The position numbers and the translations under genes were made by a program. 64,000 nucleotides of DNA from Cedecea colo (GTDB taxonomy: Bacteria > Pseudomonadota > Gammaproteobacteria > Enterobacterales > Enterobacteriaceae). Under the pieces are notes generated by a model. That model did no database searches. It worked only from the letters and a program-made list of their open reading frames with translations, and had not been told where the DNA came from. Positions 28,869 to 38,542 of this stretch are shown here, in pieces. The first letter of the stretch is position 1, and every line of letters begins with the position of its first letter. The stretch is from NCBI RefSeq assembly GCF_011808225.1, contig NZ_SOYS01000005.1, positions 186,001-250,000 of the forward strand. The letters run 5' to 3'.

Positions 28869-30383
28869 ATGAGCCTGTCCATCACCTCGCTTGCCAACAT
28901 CGCCATCGATCTGCAAAACGGCATTACCCATCAGGACCGCTTTGCCCGCTTAATCCGCACGCTGCGCCAGCTTTTAGGCAGCGACGCCACGGCTTTGCTG
29001 CGCTATGAGGCGCGTCAGTTCCGCCCGTTGGCGATTGACGGGCTGGCAGAAGATGTCCTCGGAAGACGGTTTGCGCTGGACGCACATCCGCGCCTGGAGG
29101 CTATTGCGCGCGCGGGTGACGTGGTGCGTTTTCCAGCCGAAAGCGAGCTTCCCGATCCCTACGACGGGCTGATCCCTCATCACAGTGACTTAAAGGTGCA
29201 TGCCTGCCTTGGTTTACCGCTGTTCGCCGACCAGAACCTGATTGGCGCCCTGACCGTAGACGGCATGGATCCCGCACAATTTGACCATTTCAGCGATGAA
29301 GAGCTGCGGCTTATCAGCGTACTGGCGGCCGGGGCGCTGAATAACGCCCTGCTGATGGAACAGCTTGAAAACCAGACGCCTGCGGCGAACGCGGCACCCG
29401 CCACGGGGAAAACCGGCGGTACGGAAATGGTGGGACTTTCTGCGGGTATTGAGCAGCTAAAAAAAGAGATCGAGATTGTCGCAGGATCGGATCTGAACGT
29501 GTTGATCACCGGCGAAACGGGCGTGGGTAAAGAGCTAGTGGCGCGGGCTATCCATAGCGGATCGGCGCGAGCGGCTAATCCACTTGTTTATCTCAACTGT
29601 GCGGCCCTGCCGGAAAGCGTGGCGGAAAGCGAATTATTTGGTCACGTTAAGGGCGCGTTTACCGGAGCGATACACCATCGAATCGGGAAATTTGAGATGG
29701 CGGATAACGGCACGCTGTTTCTCGATGAAATCGGCGAGCTGCCGCTGACGCTGCAGGCCAAGCTGCTGCGCGTTTTGCAGTACGGCGATATTCAGCGAGT
29801 GGGAGATGACAACAGCCAGCGCGTCAACGTGCGGGTGCTGGCGGCGACTAACCGGGATCTGAAGCAGCAGGTGCTGGCAGGACAATTTCGCTCCGACCTG
29901 TTTCACCGTTTAAGCGTCTTCCCGGTACACGTACCTCCTCTGCGCGAGCGTGGCGATGACATCACGCTTTTAGCCGGTTTTTTCTGCGAGCAAAGCCGCG
30001 TAAAAATGGGCCTGAAACAGGTGGTGCTCAGCGACGGCGCACGCGATTTACTCCGCCGTTACGACTGGCCGGGTAACATCCGCGAGCTGGAGCACGCCAT
30101 TTACCGCGCGATTGTTCTGGCGCGAGCCGGGCATCCGGAAGGAGAGCTACTGCTCCAGCCGCAGCATTTTCAGCTGGCGGATGCAGAGCTAAAGAGCCTG
30201 CCCACGGCGGCAAAAACGCATCCGCTCGTGGATAATTTACGTACGGCAACGGATGATTTTCAGCGTCAGATTATCATTCAGGCGCTTGATGCTAACGGCG
30301 GAAACTGGGCGGCGACCGCGCGCCAGCTACAGCTTGATGTTGCAAACCTGCACCGGCTGGCTAAACGACTGGGCGTAAAGTAA
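28869..30383 (+). CDS. norR: NorR, NO-responsive sigma-54 activator
   Basis: A 504-residue enhancer-binding protein, the E. coli length. An N-terminal GAF domain (about 1-170) holds the mononuclear iron that senses NO. The AAA+ domain (about 190-420) has Walker A GETGVGKE, the sigma-54-contact loop GAFTGA and Walker B LFLDEIGE. The C-terminal Fis-type helix-turn-helix ([20 protein letters not shown]) binds the three upstream sites. It is divergent from norVW. Confidence 0.97.
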   Translation: MSLSITSLANIAIDLQNGITHQDRFARLIRTLRQLLGSDATALLRYEARQFRPLAIDGLAEDVLGRRFALDAHPRLEAIARAGDVVRFPAESELPDPYDGLIPHHSDLKVHACLGLPLFADQNLIGALTVDGMDPAQFDHFSDEELRLISVLAAGALNNALLMEQLENQTPAANAAPATGKTGGTEMVGLSAGIEQLKKEIEIVAGSDLNVLITGETGVGKELVARAIHSGSARAANPLVYLNCAALPESVAESELFGHVKGAFTGAIHHRIGKFEMADNGTLFLDEIGELPLTLQAKLLRVLQYGDIQRVGDDNSQRVNVRVLAATNRDLKQQVLAGQFRSDLFHRLSVFPVHVPPLRERGDDITLLAGFFCEQSRVKMGLKQVVLSDGARDLLRRYDWPGNIRELEHAIYRAIVLARAGHPEGELLLQPQHFQLADAELKSLPTAAKTHPLVDNLRTATDDFQRQIIIQALDANGGNWAATARQLQLDVANLHRLAKRLGVK

Positions 30384-30387
30384 TTAC

Positions 30388-30936
30388 CTAAGACACTTTC
30401 GTGAAAAGCTTGTGGCGATCGATAACTACACCGTCGGTGCGAAACAGCCCGGCCCCGCTATAGTGCAGCGTTTCAGGCCATTGCGGTTCGCGTTGCACGC
30501 GGGCATGCACCACTTCAAAAATGAAAAAATTATATTTTTCTATCAGCACGTCATCATATAAACGGCATTCAAAGTGCGCGTAACACTCATCAATTGCGGG
30601 CGCGTCCACCTTTTGCGACGCAGCCTCTGTCAGCGAAAAATCCGCAAATTTATCCCTTTCTTTTCCTGAACAGTTGCCGATCTTTGCTACCCGATCCGCC
30701 AGTTCGACCGTCGGCAGATTAATCACGCATTCTCCGCTCTCACGAATCATACTGAAGCTGTGATTGCCCGCTGAAATCATGCAGCCCACAAGCGAGGGCG
30801 AGAATTCCATAATGGTATGCCAGCCAAGCGTCATGATATTGCGTTTTCCGCGATGGAGAGCGGAAAGCAAAACAACCGGCCCCGGCTCCAGGTAGCGACG
30901 AATTTGCTCAACGGGGAAAGCGTATTTTTGGCTCAT
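30388..30936 (-). CDS. Flavin reductase-like FMN-binding protein
   Basis: 182 residues from the ATG at 30936 after AGGAG. The fold signature of the flavin reductase-like domain is visible (PVVLLSALHRGKRNIMTLGW, then CMISAGNHSF, then INLPTVELADRVAKIG with CSGKERDKF). Such proteins bind FMN and reduce it or a partner, or act as flavoredoxin-type carriers. It converges on norR with 4 bp between stops. A link to NO stress is possible but not shown by the sequence. Confidence 0.82.
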   Translation of the reverse strand: MSQKYAFPVEQIRRYLEPGPVVLLSALHRGKRNIMTLGWHTIMEFSPSLVGCMISAGNHSFSMIRESGECVINLPTVELADRVAKIGNCSGKERDKFADFSLTEAASQKVDAPAIDECYAHFECRLYDDVLIEKYNFFIFEVVHARVQREPQWPETLHYSGAGLFRTDGVVIDRHKLFTKVS

Positions 30937-31122
30937 GGTTTGCTCCTGCTTATGGCCGGGATTATTTTGAGCGTAGATGAAAAATCGAATTCGCACAGCC
31001 TGACAGGCGCTGTCATAAAGCTGTCGGGTCGGTGTCGTGGTGCTGTCGTGGTGCTGTCGTGGCGCGGTAGCTGCGGCTGGTGCACAGTGAAGGCTGGTTT
31101 ACAAACGTGGAGAAAACCCGCT

Positions 31123-31596
31123 ATGAAACACTCAACTATTAAAGCGCTGCGTTTATCAAGAGCCTGGTCCCAGGAGCAACTGGCAGCGCTTTCCTCTTTA
31201 AGCGTGCGCACCATACAGCGAATTGAAAACGGCGGGCAGGCGAGCCTTGAAACCCTGAGCGCCATAGCTGCGGCATTCGATTTAAACGTCGCCGATTTGA
31301 ATGTGGAGATGACTGTACAGCCCACTCAGGATGAGGCGTTAAACCAGAAAATTGAACAGGCGAAAAAGCGTCTGAACAGGGAGTATGGTTTTTATCGCGC
31401 CCTGTTAACCTGGGCTGTGATCTGCGCCGGGCTGGCGGCGATAAACCTGTTTACCTCGCCCGGCAAATTTTGGTTTATCTGGCCGACGGCGATCTGGGGC
31501 GCGTTGCTGGCGGTACGTGGCGTGAAGCTGTTCGTTTTGCACGGCTGGCTGGAACGTCGACAGCAGCAGCGGCTCCAGCAATTATTGCGTAAGTAG
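31123..31596 (+). CDS. XRE-family regulator with C-terminal two-helix membrane domain
   Basis: 157 residues from the ATG at 31123 after GTGGAG; longer upstream frames are not supported. Residues about 4-60 form an XRE helix-turn-helix (LRLSRAWSQEQLAALSSLSV). Residues about 90-150 form a 2TM domain: two hydrophobic helices (ALLTWAVICAGLAAINLF and FWFIWPTAIWGALLAV). It resembles membrane-tethered XRE-2TM proteins. It is divergent from the flavin reductase gene, so it may control it. Ligand unknown. Confidence 0.8.
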   Translation: MKHSTIKALRLSRAWSQEQLAALSSLSVRTIQRIENGGQASLETLSAIAAAFDLNVADLNVEMTVQPTQDEALNQKIEQAKKRLNREYGFYRALLTWAVICAGLAAINLFTSPGKFWFIWPTAIWGALLAVRGVKLFVLHGWLERRQQQRLQQLLRK

Positions 31597-31705
31597 TTAA
31601 TTTTTCGCATTGTTACGGGCAAAATTTCACCCGCTATCGTTCTGTTTCGGGTGAATAAAGCGTTCACCGCCGTGAAAAAACCGGCGAGAAGGCTCCGCAA
31701 GCAGT

Positions 31706-31759
31706 ATGAAGAAAAAAGAATTTGTCACGCAGGACTTGCTACGGATAAAAACCAAGTAA
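31706..31759 (+). pseudogene. N-terminal stub of a GntR-type regulator
   Basis: The short frame MKKKEFVTQDLLRIKTK ends at TAA. It looks like the first residues of GntR/UTRA sugar-PTS repressors, in which this stretch leads into the winged helix. Nothing of the rest is left. It lies just before the PTS remnant, supporting a common eroded locus. The call rests on a very short match. Confidence 0.35.
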
Positions 31760-31864
31760 ATTAAAATAATTTATTGGTTTTACTATGTTTTTTCGGTTGA
31801 TTGTGATGCGGATAAATTTTTATTGGTTTGTTTTGTCGCCAGCCTTTCTCTACGCTTTCTGGCC

Positions 31865-32156
31865 ATGCTGCACATAACGATAAACACGCAATCCGGAGTC
31901 GCTAATGGGGCGGTTGAGGACATCAATAATATTATTCGTCTGGTCGGCGGGGCCGGGAATATCGGGGGTGCAGGTTCGAAGCGATCGTTTTCAAATTATT
32001 ATCGGCCCGCAGGTAAACAGCTGCTACGAACAATTGTCTTCCGCGCCGGGCTCACCTTCCGCGCAGAACACCGCGGGCGAGCAGAAAAAAGAGCGTAAGA
32101 GCCTGTCTGAACAAACGCAGCACTTTGAGCGCGTTGACGCCAGTTTTAAACTCTAA
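31865..32156 (+). pseudogene. Remnant of a PTS EIIB domain (glucoside type)
   Basis: The frame from the ATG at 31865 gives ANGAVEDINNIIRLVGGAGN-I, the usual start of PTS EIIB domains. After about 31960 another frame reads VRSDRFQIIIGPQVNSCYEQ-L, the end of the same domain, then a linker to a TAA at 32156. The part between, with the phosphorylated Cys (HCxTRLR), is missing, and the EIIC membrane domain is absent. So this is a decayed gene. Confidence 0.7.
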
Positions 32157-32257
32157 TCCCCCGGTTTGCTAACGTTCCGACGGGAGCATTTCGATGCGCT
32201 CACTTTTCTTCCCCAAAACCTGCTTGCGTTTTTGACGCTCATCTTTTACCTTATTGT

Positions 32258-32271
32258 TATGTTATAACATA
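32258..32271. promoter_or_regulatory. Zur-box-like palindrome upstream of rpmE2-rpmJ2
   Basis: The perfect palindrome TATGTTATAACATA ends 13 bp before the rpmE2 start. It has the ATGTTAT / ATAACAT half-sites of the Zur box, but with the halves overlapping more closely than in the 23-bp consensus. Zur control of these paralogues is established in E. coli. Confidence 0.65.
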
Positions 32272-32284
32272 CAAAGAGAAGGCG

Positions 32285-32542
32285 ATGAAACGCGATATCC
32301 ATCCTTACTACCGCACCGTGGTTTTCCACGACACCAGTGCCAATGAATATTTTAAAGTAGGTTCTACCATTAAGACCGACCGTGAAATTGAACTCGACGG
32401 CCAGACTTATCCGTATATCACCATTGAAGTCTCCTCCGCTTCCCATCCGCATTACACCGGTAAGCAAAGAACCTTCGAGAAAGAGGGCAGCCCGGCGCGC
32501 TTCCAGCAGCGCTTTGGGCGCTTTTTTGGCAAGGAGGCATAG
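32285..32542 (+). CDS. rpmE2: Ribosomal protein L31 type B, zinc-independent
   Basis: An 85-residue bL31 paralogue (YkgM). The Cys residues of zinc-binding L31 are absent, which defines the type B form. The body [20 protein letters not shown] and [15 protein letters not shown] is typical. It replaces the zinc-containing L31 when zinc is scarce, releasing zinc. It is followed after 3 bp by rpmJ2. Confidence 0.95.
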   Translation: MKRDIHPYYRTVVFHDTSANEYFKVGSTIKTDREIELDGQTYPYITIEVSSASHPHYTGKQRTFEKEGSPARFQQRFGRFFGKEA

Positions 32543-32545
32543 GAG

Positions 32546-32686
32546 ATGAAAGTACTGAGTTCACTACGCAGCGCGAAGCAGCGTCATCCGGACTGTCAGA
32601 TAGTGAAGCGCAAGGGAAGGGTCTATGTGATTTGCAAAAGCAACCCGCGTTTTAAAGCGGTGCAGGGCAGGAAGAAAAAACGTTAA
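32546..32686 (+). CDS. rpmJ2: Ribosomal protein L36 type B, zinc-independent
   Basis: A 46-residue bL36 paralogue (YkgO): [20 protein letters not shown], then [20 protein letters not shown] and a lysine/arginine tail. The zinc Cys/His set of the primary L36 is incomplete (only two Cys). It starts 3 bp after rpmE2, with AGGAG overlapping the rpmE2 end, so the two are coupled and share the Zur-type site. Confidence 0.95.
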   Translation: MKVLSSLRSAKQRHPDCQIVKRKGRVYVICKSNPRFKAVQGRKKKR

Positions 32687-32689
32687 GCC

Positions 32690-32760
32690 GCAGGGCGGAT
32701 AAATGAAGCGCCATCCGCCCGTTTTAACGCCGGATGGCATCTGCGTTTATCGGCCCTACG
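32690..32760. repeat. REP-like palindromic element
   Basis: GGGCGGATAAATGAAGCGCC-ATCCGCCC followed by GCCGGATGGCATCTGCGTTT-ATCGGCCCTAC. The second unit closely resembles the E. coli REP consensus (GCCGGATG ... CGGCCTAC). It fills the convergent gap between rpmJ2 and ylaC. Confidence 0.75.
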
Positions 32761-33226
32761 ATTTTGCAGCCTGGCCAGACAGGGTAAAAACGTCATAAAA
32801 CGACAGTTCCCCTTTGCGGGCTATCATCTTATGCAGCAGTGATTTTTGTTCGTCATCCACCCGCGGGGATTGCAGGATATCGTCGATAAGCTTTGGCGGC
32901 ACGTGGCGCGTGTTGTACCACTCGCCGTTATAGCAAACCCGTAAATCCAGCACGTCAATATCGCTGTAGCGGTAGCGCGGGTTAATGTCAAAAAAGAAGA
33001 AGCCGTTAAGCAGGACGAAAAGCACAACCAGCAGCCATACCGAGCCCGCCAGCGTGTCAGACTGCAACATCACGATGAGCGTGGCAAGCCAGCCTACCCA
33101 CATACCAATAAATAGCCCCGGATGTTTACGAATAAAGCTGATACTAAACCGTGGACGATTATCACGCTTCTCGTTAATGTTCAGTTGTTCAATCGTATCG
33201 TTAAGCAGGCGCTGGATCTCGGTCAT
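32756..33226 (-). CDS. ylaC: YlaC, inner-membrane protein
   Basis: 156 residues, the length of the E. coli protein. Two adjacent transmembrane helices lie at about 37-77 ([18 protein letters not shown] and [17 protein letters not shown]); the remainder is cytoplasmic. The function is unknown. The stop lies within the REP-like element. Confidence 0.92.
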   Translation of the reverse strand: MTEIQRLLNDTIEQLNINEKRDNRPRFSISFIRKHPGLFIGMWVGWLATLIVMLQSDTLAGSVWLLVVLFVLLNGFFFFDINPRYRYSDIDVLDLRVCYNGEWYNTRHVPPKLIDDILQSPRVDDEQKSLLHKMIARKGELSFYDVFTLSGQAAKS

Positions 33227-33339
33227 GGAAAGCCTTCTGGGTTCTGGTCGGTCACGGATGCCACAAAAATGACGACGCTATTTTAAGAAGCCGGTAGCTG
33301 GCAAAAAAGTAACAGATTAAGCAAAATTAACCATAACAG

Positions 33340-33921
33340 TTAATCGCCTGCATCCACTAAAAGCGTTTTGATGATTCGCGCTGGATTTCCGACGACTACG
33401 CAGTTGGCGGGAATATTTTTAGTGACGACGGAACCCGATCCTATCACAACGTTGTCACCAATGGTGACGCCCGGATTAATTACCGCCCGCCCGCCTATCC
33501 AGACATTATGACCGATGGTCACCGGCTTGCCGAATTCGACGCCGCTGTTGCGCGTGCGGGCATCCAGCGGATGGGTTGCTGTGTAGATATGCACGCCCGG
33601 CGCGAGCATGCAGTTGTCGCCGATGTTTACCGGGCAGACATCCAGGATCACGCAATCAAAATTTGCGTAAAAATTTTGCCCAAGGAAAATGTTGTAACCA
33701 TAATCGCAGCGGAAAGAAGGTTCAATCCAGGCATCATTGCTGTCGCCGAGCAGCTGGGCCAGTAACTCTTTACGCACGGCCTTTTCGTCCGGTCCGGTAT
33801 GGTTATAGCGATGAATCAGATGACGAGCTTTTACGCGATCGGCATGCAGTTGTTCATCAGCAGGGCGATAGAGTTCGCCCGCAATCATTTTACGTTTTTC
33901 TTCACTCTGATTGTCGTTCAT
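33340..33921 (-). CDS. maa: Maa, maltose O-acetyltransferase
   Basis: A 193-residue left-handed beta-helix acetyltransferase, with an N-terminal maltose acetyltransferase motif ([17 protein letters not shown]) and hexapeptide repeats ([40 protein letters not shown]). The catalytic His is in [10 protein letters not shown]. It transfers acetyl from acetyl-CoA to maltose, glucose and related sugars. It starts about ten residues before the E. coli-type MIAGEL start, which is an alternative. Confidence 0.94.
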   Translation of the reverse strand: MNDNQSEEKRKMIAGELYRPADEQLHADRVKARHLIHRYNHTGPDEKAVRKELLAQLLGDSNDAWIEPSFRCDYGYNIFLGQNFYANFDCVILDVCPVNIGDNCMLAPGVHIYTATHPLDARTRNSGVEFGKPVTIGHNVWIGGRAVINPGVTIGDNVVIGSGSVVTKNIPANCVVVGNPARIIKTLLVDAGD

Positions 33922-34197
33922 AGTTATGACACCCTTTTTTATTTAGTCTGGAAGCCTTAACCGTAAACGAAAAATCATCATGATGATTGGGAACGGTCCC
34001 GCTTTGTGTGTACGATCGCGTTTTAGGTTATCAGAAACAGACCGGTAAATGGGGCGCTCAGATGGCAGTCACGGAATAAACGTTGGCCATGTCGATGGCA
34101 TATGAAACAGCCAGCGATGTGGGGCGTTTCGCCTGAACATGGCAATCAGAGGGATCCGGGACGGCGTATTAAAAATAAGCAATAAAGTTTTGGGTTA

Positions 34198-34416
34198 TTA
34201 ACGAATAAATTTCCATACAGAGGGAGGAATCTTATCGTAAAGTTTATTCATGGTAAGCTCTGCAAGGCGGTGATCGGCTGCTGAATAAAATACCGCCAGT
34301 TCATTGTCAGATAATTCATATTTATTTTTTTCAATTACGCGCTCTAACGTATCAATTGTTTGGCAACGTCGTAGTCGCATCAAATAATCGGTCTTGGTTA
34401 AGGGCTTAGTTGTCAT
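34198..34416 (-). CDS. hha: Hha, H-NS-binding modulator of gene expression
   Basis: A 72-residue all-helical protein nearly identical to E. coli Hha ([20 protein letters not shown], ending PPSVWKFIR). It joins H-NS on DNA and strengthens silencing of acquired and virulence genes. It lies 29 bp downstream of tomB on the same strand. Hha-TomB also behaves as a toxin-antitoxin pair in published work. Confidence 0.98.
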   Translation of the reverse strand: MTTKPLTKTDYLMRLRRCQTIDTLERVIEKNKYELSDNELAVFYSAADHRLAELTMNKLYDKIPPSVWKFIR

Positions 34417-34445
34417 AAATTCACCTTAAGTGTTTGTAATTTTTT

Positions 34446-34820
34446 TTAAAAAGAGAGACTGACCGGGTTCGCCCGGCTCTCGCTGACAAAACACCGGAAC
34501 AATCGGTTTCCCACCTTGCGCCATTTTTGCAAATCCTGCGCATTGATGCCGTAGTTGCTAAAAAGCATGAAGGTGATGTCCAGGTATTCGTCTATTTGCT
34601 CAATCAATTTGCTTTCGTCGTCGTACTTTATCTTGTAATTAAGCGCAAAAGCAGCAATGTGCTCAATCAGATCGTTTAGCTGTAAGTTAATGGCTGACGT
34701 AGGATCGTTGACCCACCCATGGTTACTCTCTTCCAGGTTGGTCAGGCAATCATGATACAGGTTTTCGCACAAGAATTTAAGCTGCGCTATATCATGCCGT
34801 TTTGGTGAGTATTCGTCCAT
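34446..34820 (-). CDS. tomB: TomB (YbaJ), Hha antagonist
   Basis: 124 residues from the ATG at 34820 (MDEYSPKRHDIAQLKFLCEN); a 39-residue upstream extension is rejected because its codons do not match the family. TomB neutralises Hha toxicity, in an oxygen-dependent way in published work; a Cys in the region CENLYHDC is conserved. It is the first gene of the tomB-hha operon. Confidence 0.96.
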   Translation of the reverse strand: MDEYSPKRHDIAQLKFLCENLYHDCLTNLEESNHGWVNDPTSAINLQLNDLIEHIAAFALNYKIKYDDESKLIEQIDEYLDITFMLFSNYGINAQDLQKWRKVGNRLFRCFVSESRANPVSLSF

Positions 34821-35326
34821 AATGCAACCCCTTTTAGCGAAGAAAATTTGATAAAACGTAATGCGCTGGGGTGGACACACCTGGAAGAGGTGGGAATCGT
34901 TACAGTGATTGCTACGTATGCTTTCACTATAAATCAATCTGATTAAGATTTCCTCGCGCTATTACTAAAAATTACAATTTCGCCGTATTTTCCGGGCTTA
35001 GCCTGCGGTCTGTTAATACTTTCGTATGAAATTAGATTTCCCGGACGGGGAGAGCCTTTATCTAAGCGGCCTATAGAATTAATAGCATAAGTTTATCGCT
35101 ACGTAGAGTATCACATGTTAAATCAGGAAATATCATAACTTAAGAATAGTCCTAATTAATAAGGAGGTAGGTTAATTTTATGCTGTGTAAAAGAAAATTT
35201 AAGCTCAAGCCTGCTTAATATTTTGCTGGCAGGAATAATCTATTCCAACGTTTTGAAAACGATTGTAAGAACATGCCCTGACAATGCTTTTATATCAGCT
35301 TATGAATGCTGGGGTTATTAAGCATT
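34821..35326. other. tomB upstream region with a 12-codon open frame
   Basis: About 500 bp of AT-rich DNA with no recognised gene between tomB and the acrB terminator. It should hold the tomB-hha promoter. On the + strand at 35180-35218 an ATG frame encodes MLCKRKFKLKPA, preceded by a perfect AAGGAGGT, though 11 bases upstream. Whether it is translated is unknown. Confidence 0.4.
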
Positions 35327-35352
35327 AAAAAAGGCCGCTTGCGCGGCCTTTT
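35327..35352 (-). terminator. Terminator of acrAB
   Basis: Hairpin AAAAGGCCGC / GCGGCCTTTT with loop TTGC, 18 bp past the acrB stop, with a U-tract on both strands. Confidence 0.88.
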
Positions 35353-35370
35353 AATAACATATTTAGCAGG

Positions 35371-38300
35371 TTAGTGGCGGTGCTCAACCTGGTGCTGATG
35401 TTCGATGTCCTCAGCCTTACGGCTGAAGCGGCGGCGTACCACCACAAAGAACACCGGCACAAAGAAGATAGCCAGAACGGTTGCGGTAACCATCCCGCCC
35501 ATTACCCCTGTACCTACGGCGTTTTGCGCGCCGCTGCCCGCACCGGAACTGATAACCAACGGCATAACCCCAAGGATAAATGCCAGGGACGTCATCAGAA
35601 TCGGACGCAGACGCATGCGTACAGCTTCAAGAGTAGCTTCAATCAGGCCTTTTCCTTCTTTCTCCATCAGATCTTTGGCGAATTCAACGATAAGTATCGC
35701 GTTCTTCGCCGACAGCCCGATGGTTGTCAGCAGGCCCACCTGGAAGTACACGTCGTTGGTCATTCCACGGAAGGTCGCAGCCAGAAGCGCACCGAACACC
35801 CCGAGTGGAACAACCAGCATGACGGAGAACGGGATCGACCAGCTCTCATACAAGGCAGCCAGACACAGGAACACCACGATTAACGAGATGGCATACAGAG
35901 CAGGAGCCTGGTTACCGGAAAGGCGTTCCTGATAGGACATACCCGTCCAGTCATAGCCGATCCCGGTAGGCAGTTTGCCAGCCAGCTCTTCCATCATGGC
36001 CATTGCTTCACCGGTACTCTTACCAGGCGCTGCCTGTCCGAGAATTTCCATCGAAGGAAGGCCGTTATAACGTTCCAGACGTGGAGAACCATATTCCCAG
36101 TGCGCGGTAGAGAAGGACGAGAACGGCACCATCTGACCACCTGAACCACGGACATACCAGCCGTTGATATCCTGAGGAAGCATACGGAACGGCGCATCGG
36201 CCATCACGTAGACCTTTTTCACGCGTCCACGGTCGATGAAGTCGTTAACGTAGCTGCCGCCCCAGGCGGCGCCCAGCGTGGTGTTGATATCCGAGATGGA
36301 TATTCCCAGCGCCTGCGCTTTTTCCTGGTCGATATCAACTTTAAACTGCGGCGTATCTTCCATGCCGTTCGGACGCACGCCAACTAAAAGGTCGGGGTGC
36401 TTCGCGATTTCACCAAATAGCTGGTTACGCGCCTGGGTCAGCTTTTCATGACCGAGGTTTGCCTGATCGATCAGCTGGAAGTCAAAGCCGGTTGCGGTAC
36501 CCAGTTCAACAATCGCTGGCAGGTTAAAGGCGAACACCATCGCATCTTTAATCTGTGCGAAGTGGGCGCTCGCACGACCGGCAATGGCAGGGACTTTATT
36601 CTCTTCCCCTGGACGATCGTCCCAGTCTTTCAGCGACACGAACGCCAGACCGGAGTTCTGTCCGCGGCCTGAGAAACCGAAGCCGTTAACGGTAAATACG
36701 GAGTTTACGTTCGCTTTTTCGTTTTCCAGGTAGTACTTGCTGACTTCATCAAGCACCTTCTGCGTACGCTCCTGCGTCGCACCCGCCGGCAGCTGCGCCA
36801 TGGTCAGGAATACCCCCTGGTCTTCATCCGGCAGGAACGAACCTGGCAGACGGACGAACAGGAAGGCCATGCCGACAACAATCAGCAGATAGAGCAGCAG
36901 ATAACGACCGGTGCTGCGCAGAATATTGCCTACGCTGTCGGTGTAGTGGTGCGTGCTCTTGTCGAACATGCCGTTAAACCAGCCGAAGAAGCCTTTCTTC
37001 TCGCCGTGGTCACCTTTGGCAATCGGTTTAAGCATGGTAGCGCACAGCGCTGGCGTCAGAATCATGGCGACCAGCACGGACAGCACCATTGCCGATACGA
37101 TGGTAATGGAGAACTGACGATAAATCGCACCGGTTGAGCCGCCGAAAAAGGCCATCGGGATAAATACCGCGGACAGCACCATCGCAATACCGACCAGCGC
37201 ACCCTGAATCTGCCCCATCGATTTGCGCGTGGCTTCTTTTGGCGGCAACCCTTCCTCCGCCATCACGCGCTCGACGTTTTCCACCACCACGATGGCGTCA
37301 TCCACCAACAGGCCTATCGCCAGCACCATCCCGAACATCGTCAGGGTGTTTATCGAGTAGCCAAAGGCGGCAAGAATGGCGAAGGTGCCCAACAAGACCA
37401 CCGGCACCGCAATCGTTGGGATTAGCGTTGCACGGAAGTTTTGCAGGAACAGGTACATAACCAGGAACACCAGCACGATTGCTTCTACAAGCGTTTTCAC
37501 CACTTCGTTAATAGAAATTTTAACGAACGGCGTGGTGTCGTACGGGTAAACCGCTTTCAGCCCGGCCGGGAAGTACGGCTGGAGCTTCTCGACCGTAGCG
37601 CGAACTGCCGCAGCGGTATCGAGGGCGTTAGCGCCGGTAGCCAGCTTAATACCTAACCCAGACGCAGGCTGGCCGTTAAAGCGGGCGATGACGTCGTAGT
37701 TTTCGCCGCCCAGCTCAACTTTCGCCACGTCTTTGAGCAGAACGCGTGAGCCATCCTGATTCACCTTCAGCAGAATTTTGCTGAACTCATCGGCGGATTT
37801 TAATCGGGTCTGCGCAATGATAGAGGCGTTAAGCTGCTGGCCTTTAACCGGCGGCGTACCGCCTAGCTGACCGGCCGCAACCTGGGCGTTCTGCGCTTTA
37901 ATGGCGGCGATAACATCTACCGGCGTTAGCTGGAAGTTGTTAAGTTTGTTTGGATCCATCCAGATACGCATTGCGTACTGCGCGCCGAATAGCTGAACGT
38001 CGCCTACGCCGGTGGTACGGCTGACAGGATCTTTAATGGTTGCGCCAACGTAGTCCGCAATATCTTCCTGCGTCATGGAACCGTCGGTATTGATCATACC
38101 GAGCACCATCAGGAAGCTGCTTGAGGATTTTTCAACGCTTACGCCTTGCTGCTGTACTTCCTGCGGCAGAAGCGGCATGGCAAGCTGCAGTTTATTCTGC
38201 ACCTGAACCTGCGCAATGTCCGCGTCGGTACCTGAGTCAAAGGTAATGGTTATCTGAACGGTGCCGGAGGAATCACTGGTCGAGGACATATACAACAGGC

Positions 38301-38520
38301 CATCGATACCGTTCATGTTCTGTTCGATAACCTGTGTCACGGTATCCTGTACCGTTTTCGCATCCGCACCCGGATAGGTTGCTGAGATCGTGATTGCCGG
38401 AGGCGCAATAGTTGGATATTGCGCGATGGGCAATTTCATGATCGCAAGCCCGCCCGCCAACATAATAATGATGGCGATAACCCAGGCAAAAATCGGGCGA
38501 TCGATAAAAAACTTAGCCAT
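35371..38520 (-). CDS. acrB: AcrB, RND multidrug efflux pump
   Basis: A 1049-residue inner-membrane RND transporter, E. coli length. Twelve helices flank two large periplasmic loops. The proton-relay Asp pair D407/D408 is in [20 protein letters not shown], and the later Lys is in [16 protein letters not shown]. The C-terminus ends in a His-rich HQHQVEHRH. It works with AcrA and TolC and expels bile salts, dyes and many antibiotics. It follows acrA by 22 bp. Confidence 0.99.
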   Translation of the reverse strand: MAKFFIDRPIFAWVIAIIIMLAGGLAIMKLPIAQYPTIAPPAITISATYPGADAKTVQDTVTQVIEQNMNGIDGLLYMSSTSDSSGTVQITITFDSGTDADIAQVQVQNKLQLAMPLLPQEVQQQGVSVEKSSSSFLMVLGMINTDGSMTQEDIADYVGATIKDPVSRTTGVGDVQLFGAQYAMRIWMDPNKLNNFQLTPVDVIAAIKAQNAQVAAGQLGGTPPVKGQQLNASIIAQTRLKSADEFSKILLKVNQDGSRVLLKDVAKVELGGENYDVIARFNGQPASGLGIKLATGANALDTAAAVRATVEKLQPYFPAGLKAVYPYDTTPFVKISINEVVKTLVEAIVLVFLVMYLFLQNFRATLIPTIAVPVVLLGTFAILAAFGYSINTLTMFGMVLAIGLLVDDAIVVVENVERVMAEEGLPPKEATRKSMGQIQGALVGIAMVLSAVFIPMAFFGGSTGAIYRQFSITIVSAMVLSVLVAMILTPALCATMLKPIAKGDHGEKKGFFGWFNGMFDKSTHHYTDSVGNILRSTGRYLLLYLLIVVGMAFLFVRLPGSFLPDEDQGVFLTMAQLPAGATQERTQKVLDEVSKYYLENEKANVNSVFTVNGFGFSGRGQNSGLAFVSLKDWDDRPGEENKVPAIAGRASAHFAQIKDAMVFAFNLPAIVELGTATGFDFQLIDQANLGHEKLTQARNQLFGEIAKHPDLLVGVRPNGMEDTPQFKVDIDQEKAQALGISISDINTTLGAAWGGSYVNDFIDRGRVKKVYVMADAPFRMLPQDINGWYVRGSGGQMVPFSSFSTAHWEYGSPRLERYNGLPSMEILGQAAPGKSTGEAMAMMEELAGKLPTGIGYDWTGMSYQERLSGNQAPALYAISLIVVFLCLAALYESWSIPFSVMLVVPLGVFGALLAATFRGMTNDVYFQVGLLTTIGLSAKNAILIVEFAKDLMEKEGKGLIEATLEAVRMRLRPILMTSLAFILGVMPLVISSGAGSGAQNAVGTGVMGGMVTATVLAIFFVPVFFVVVRRRFSRKAEDIEHQHQVEHRH

Positions 38521-38542
38521 GTCTTAACGGCTCCTGTTTAAG

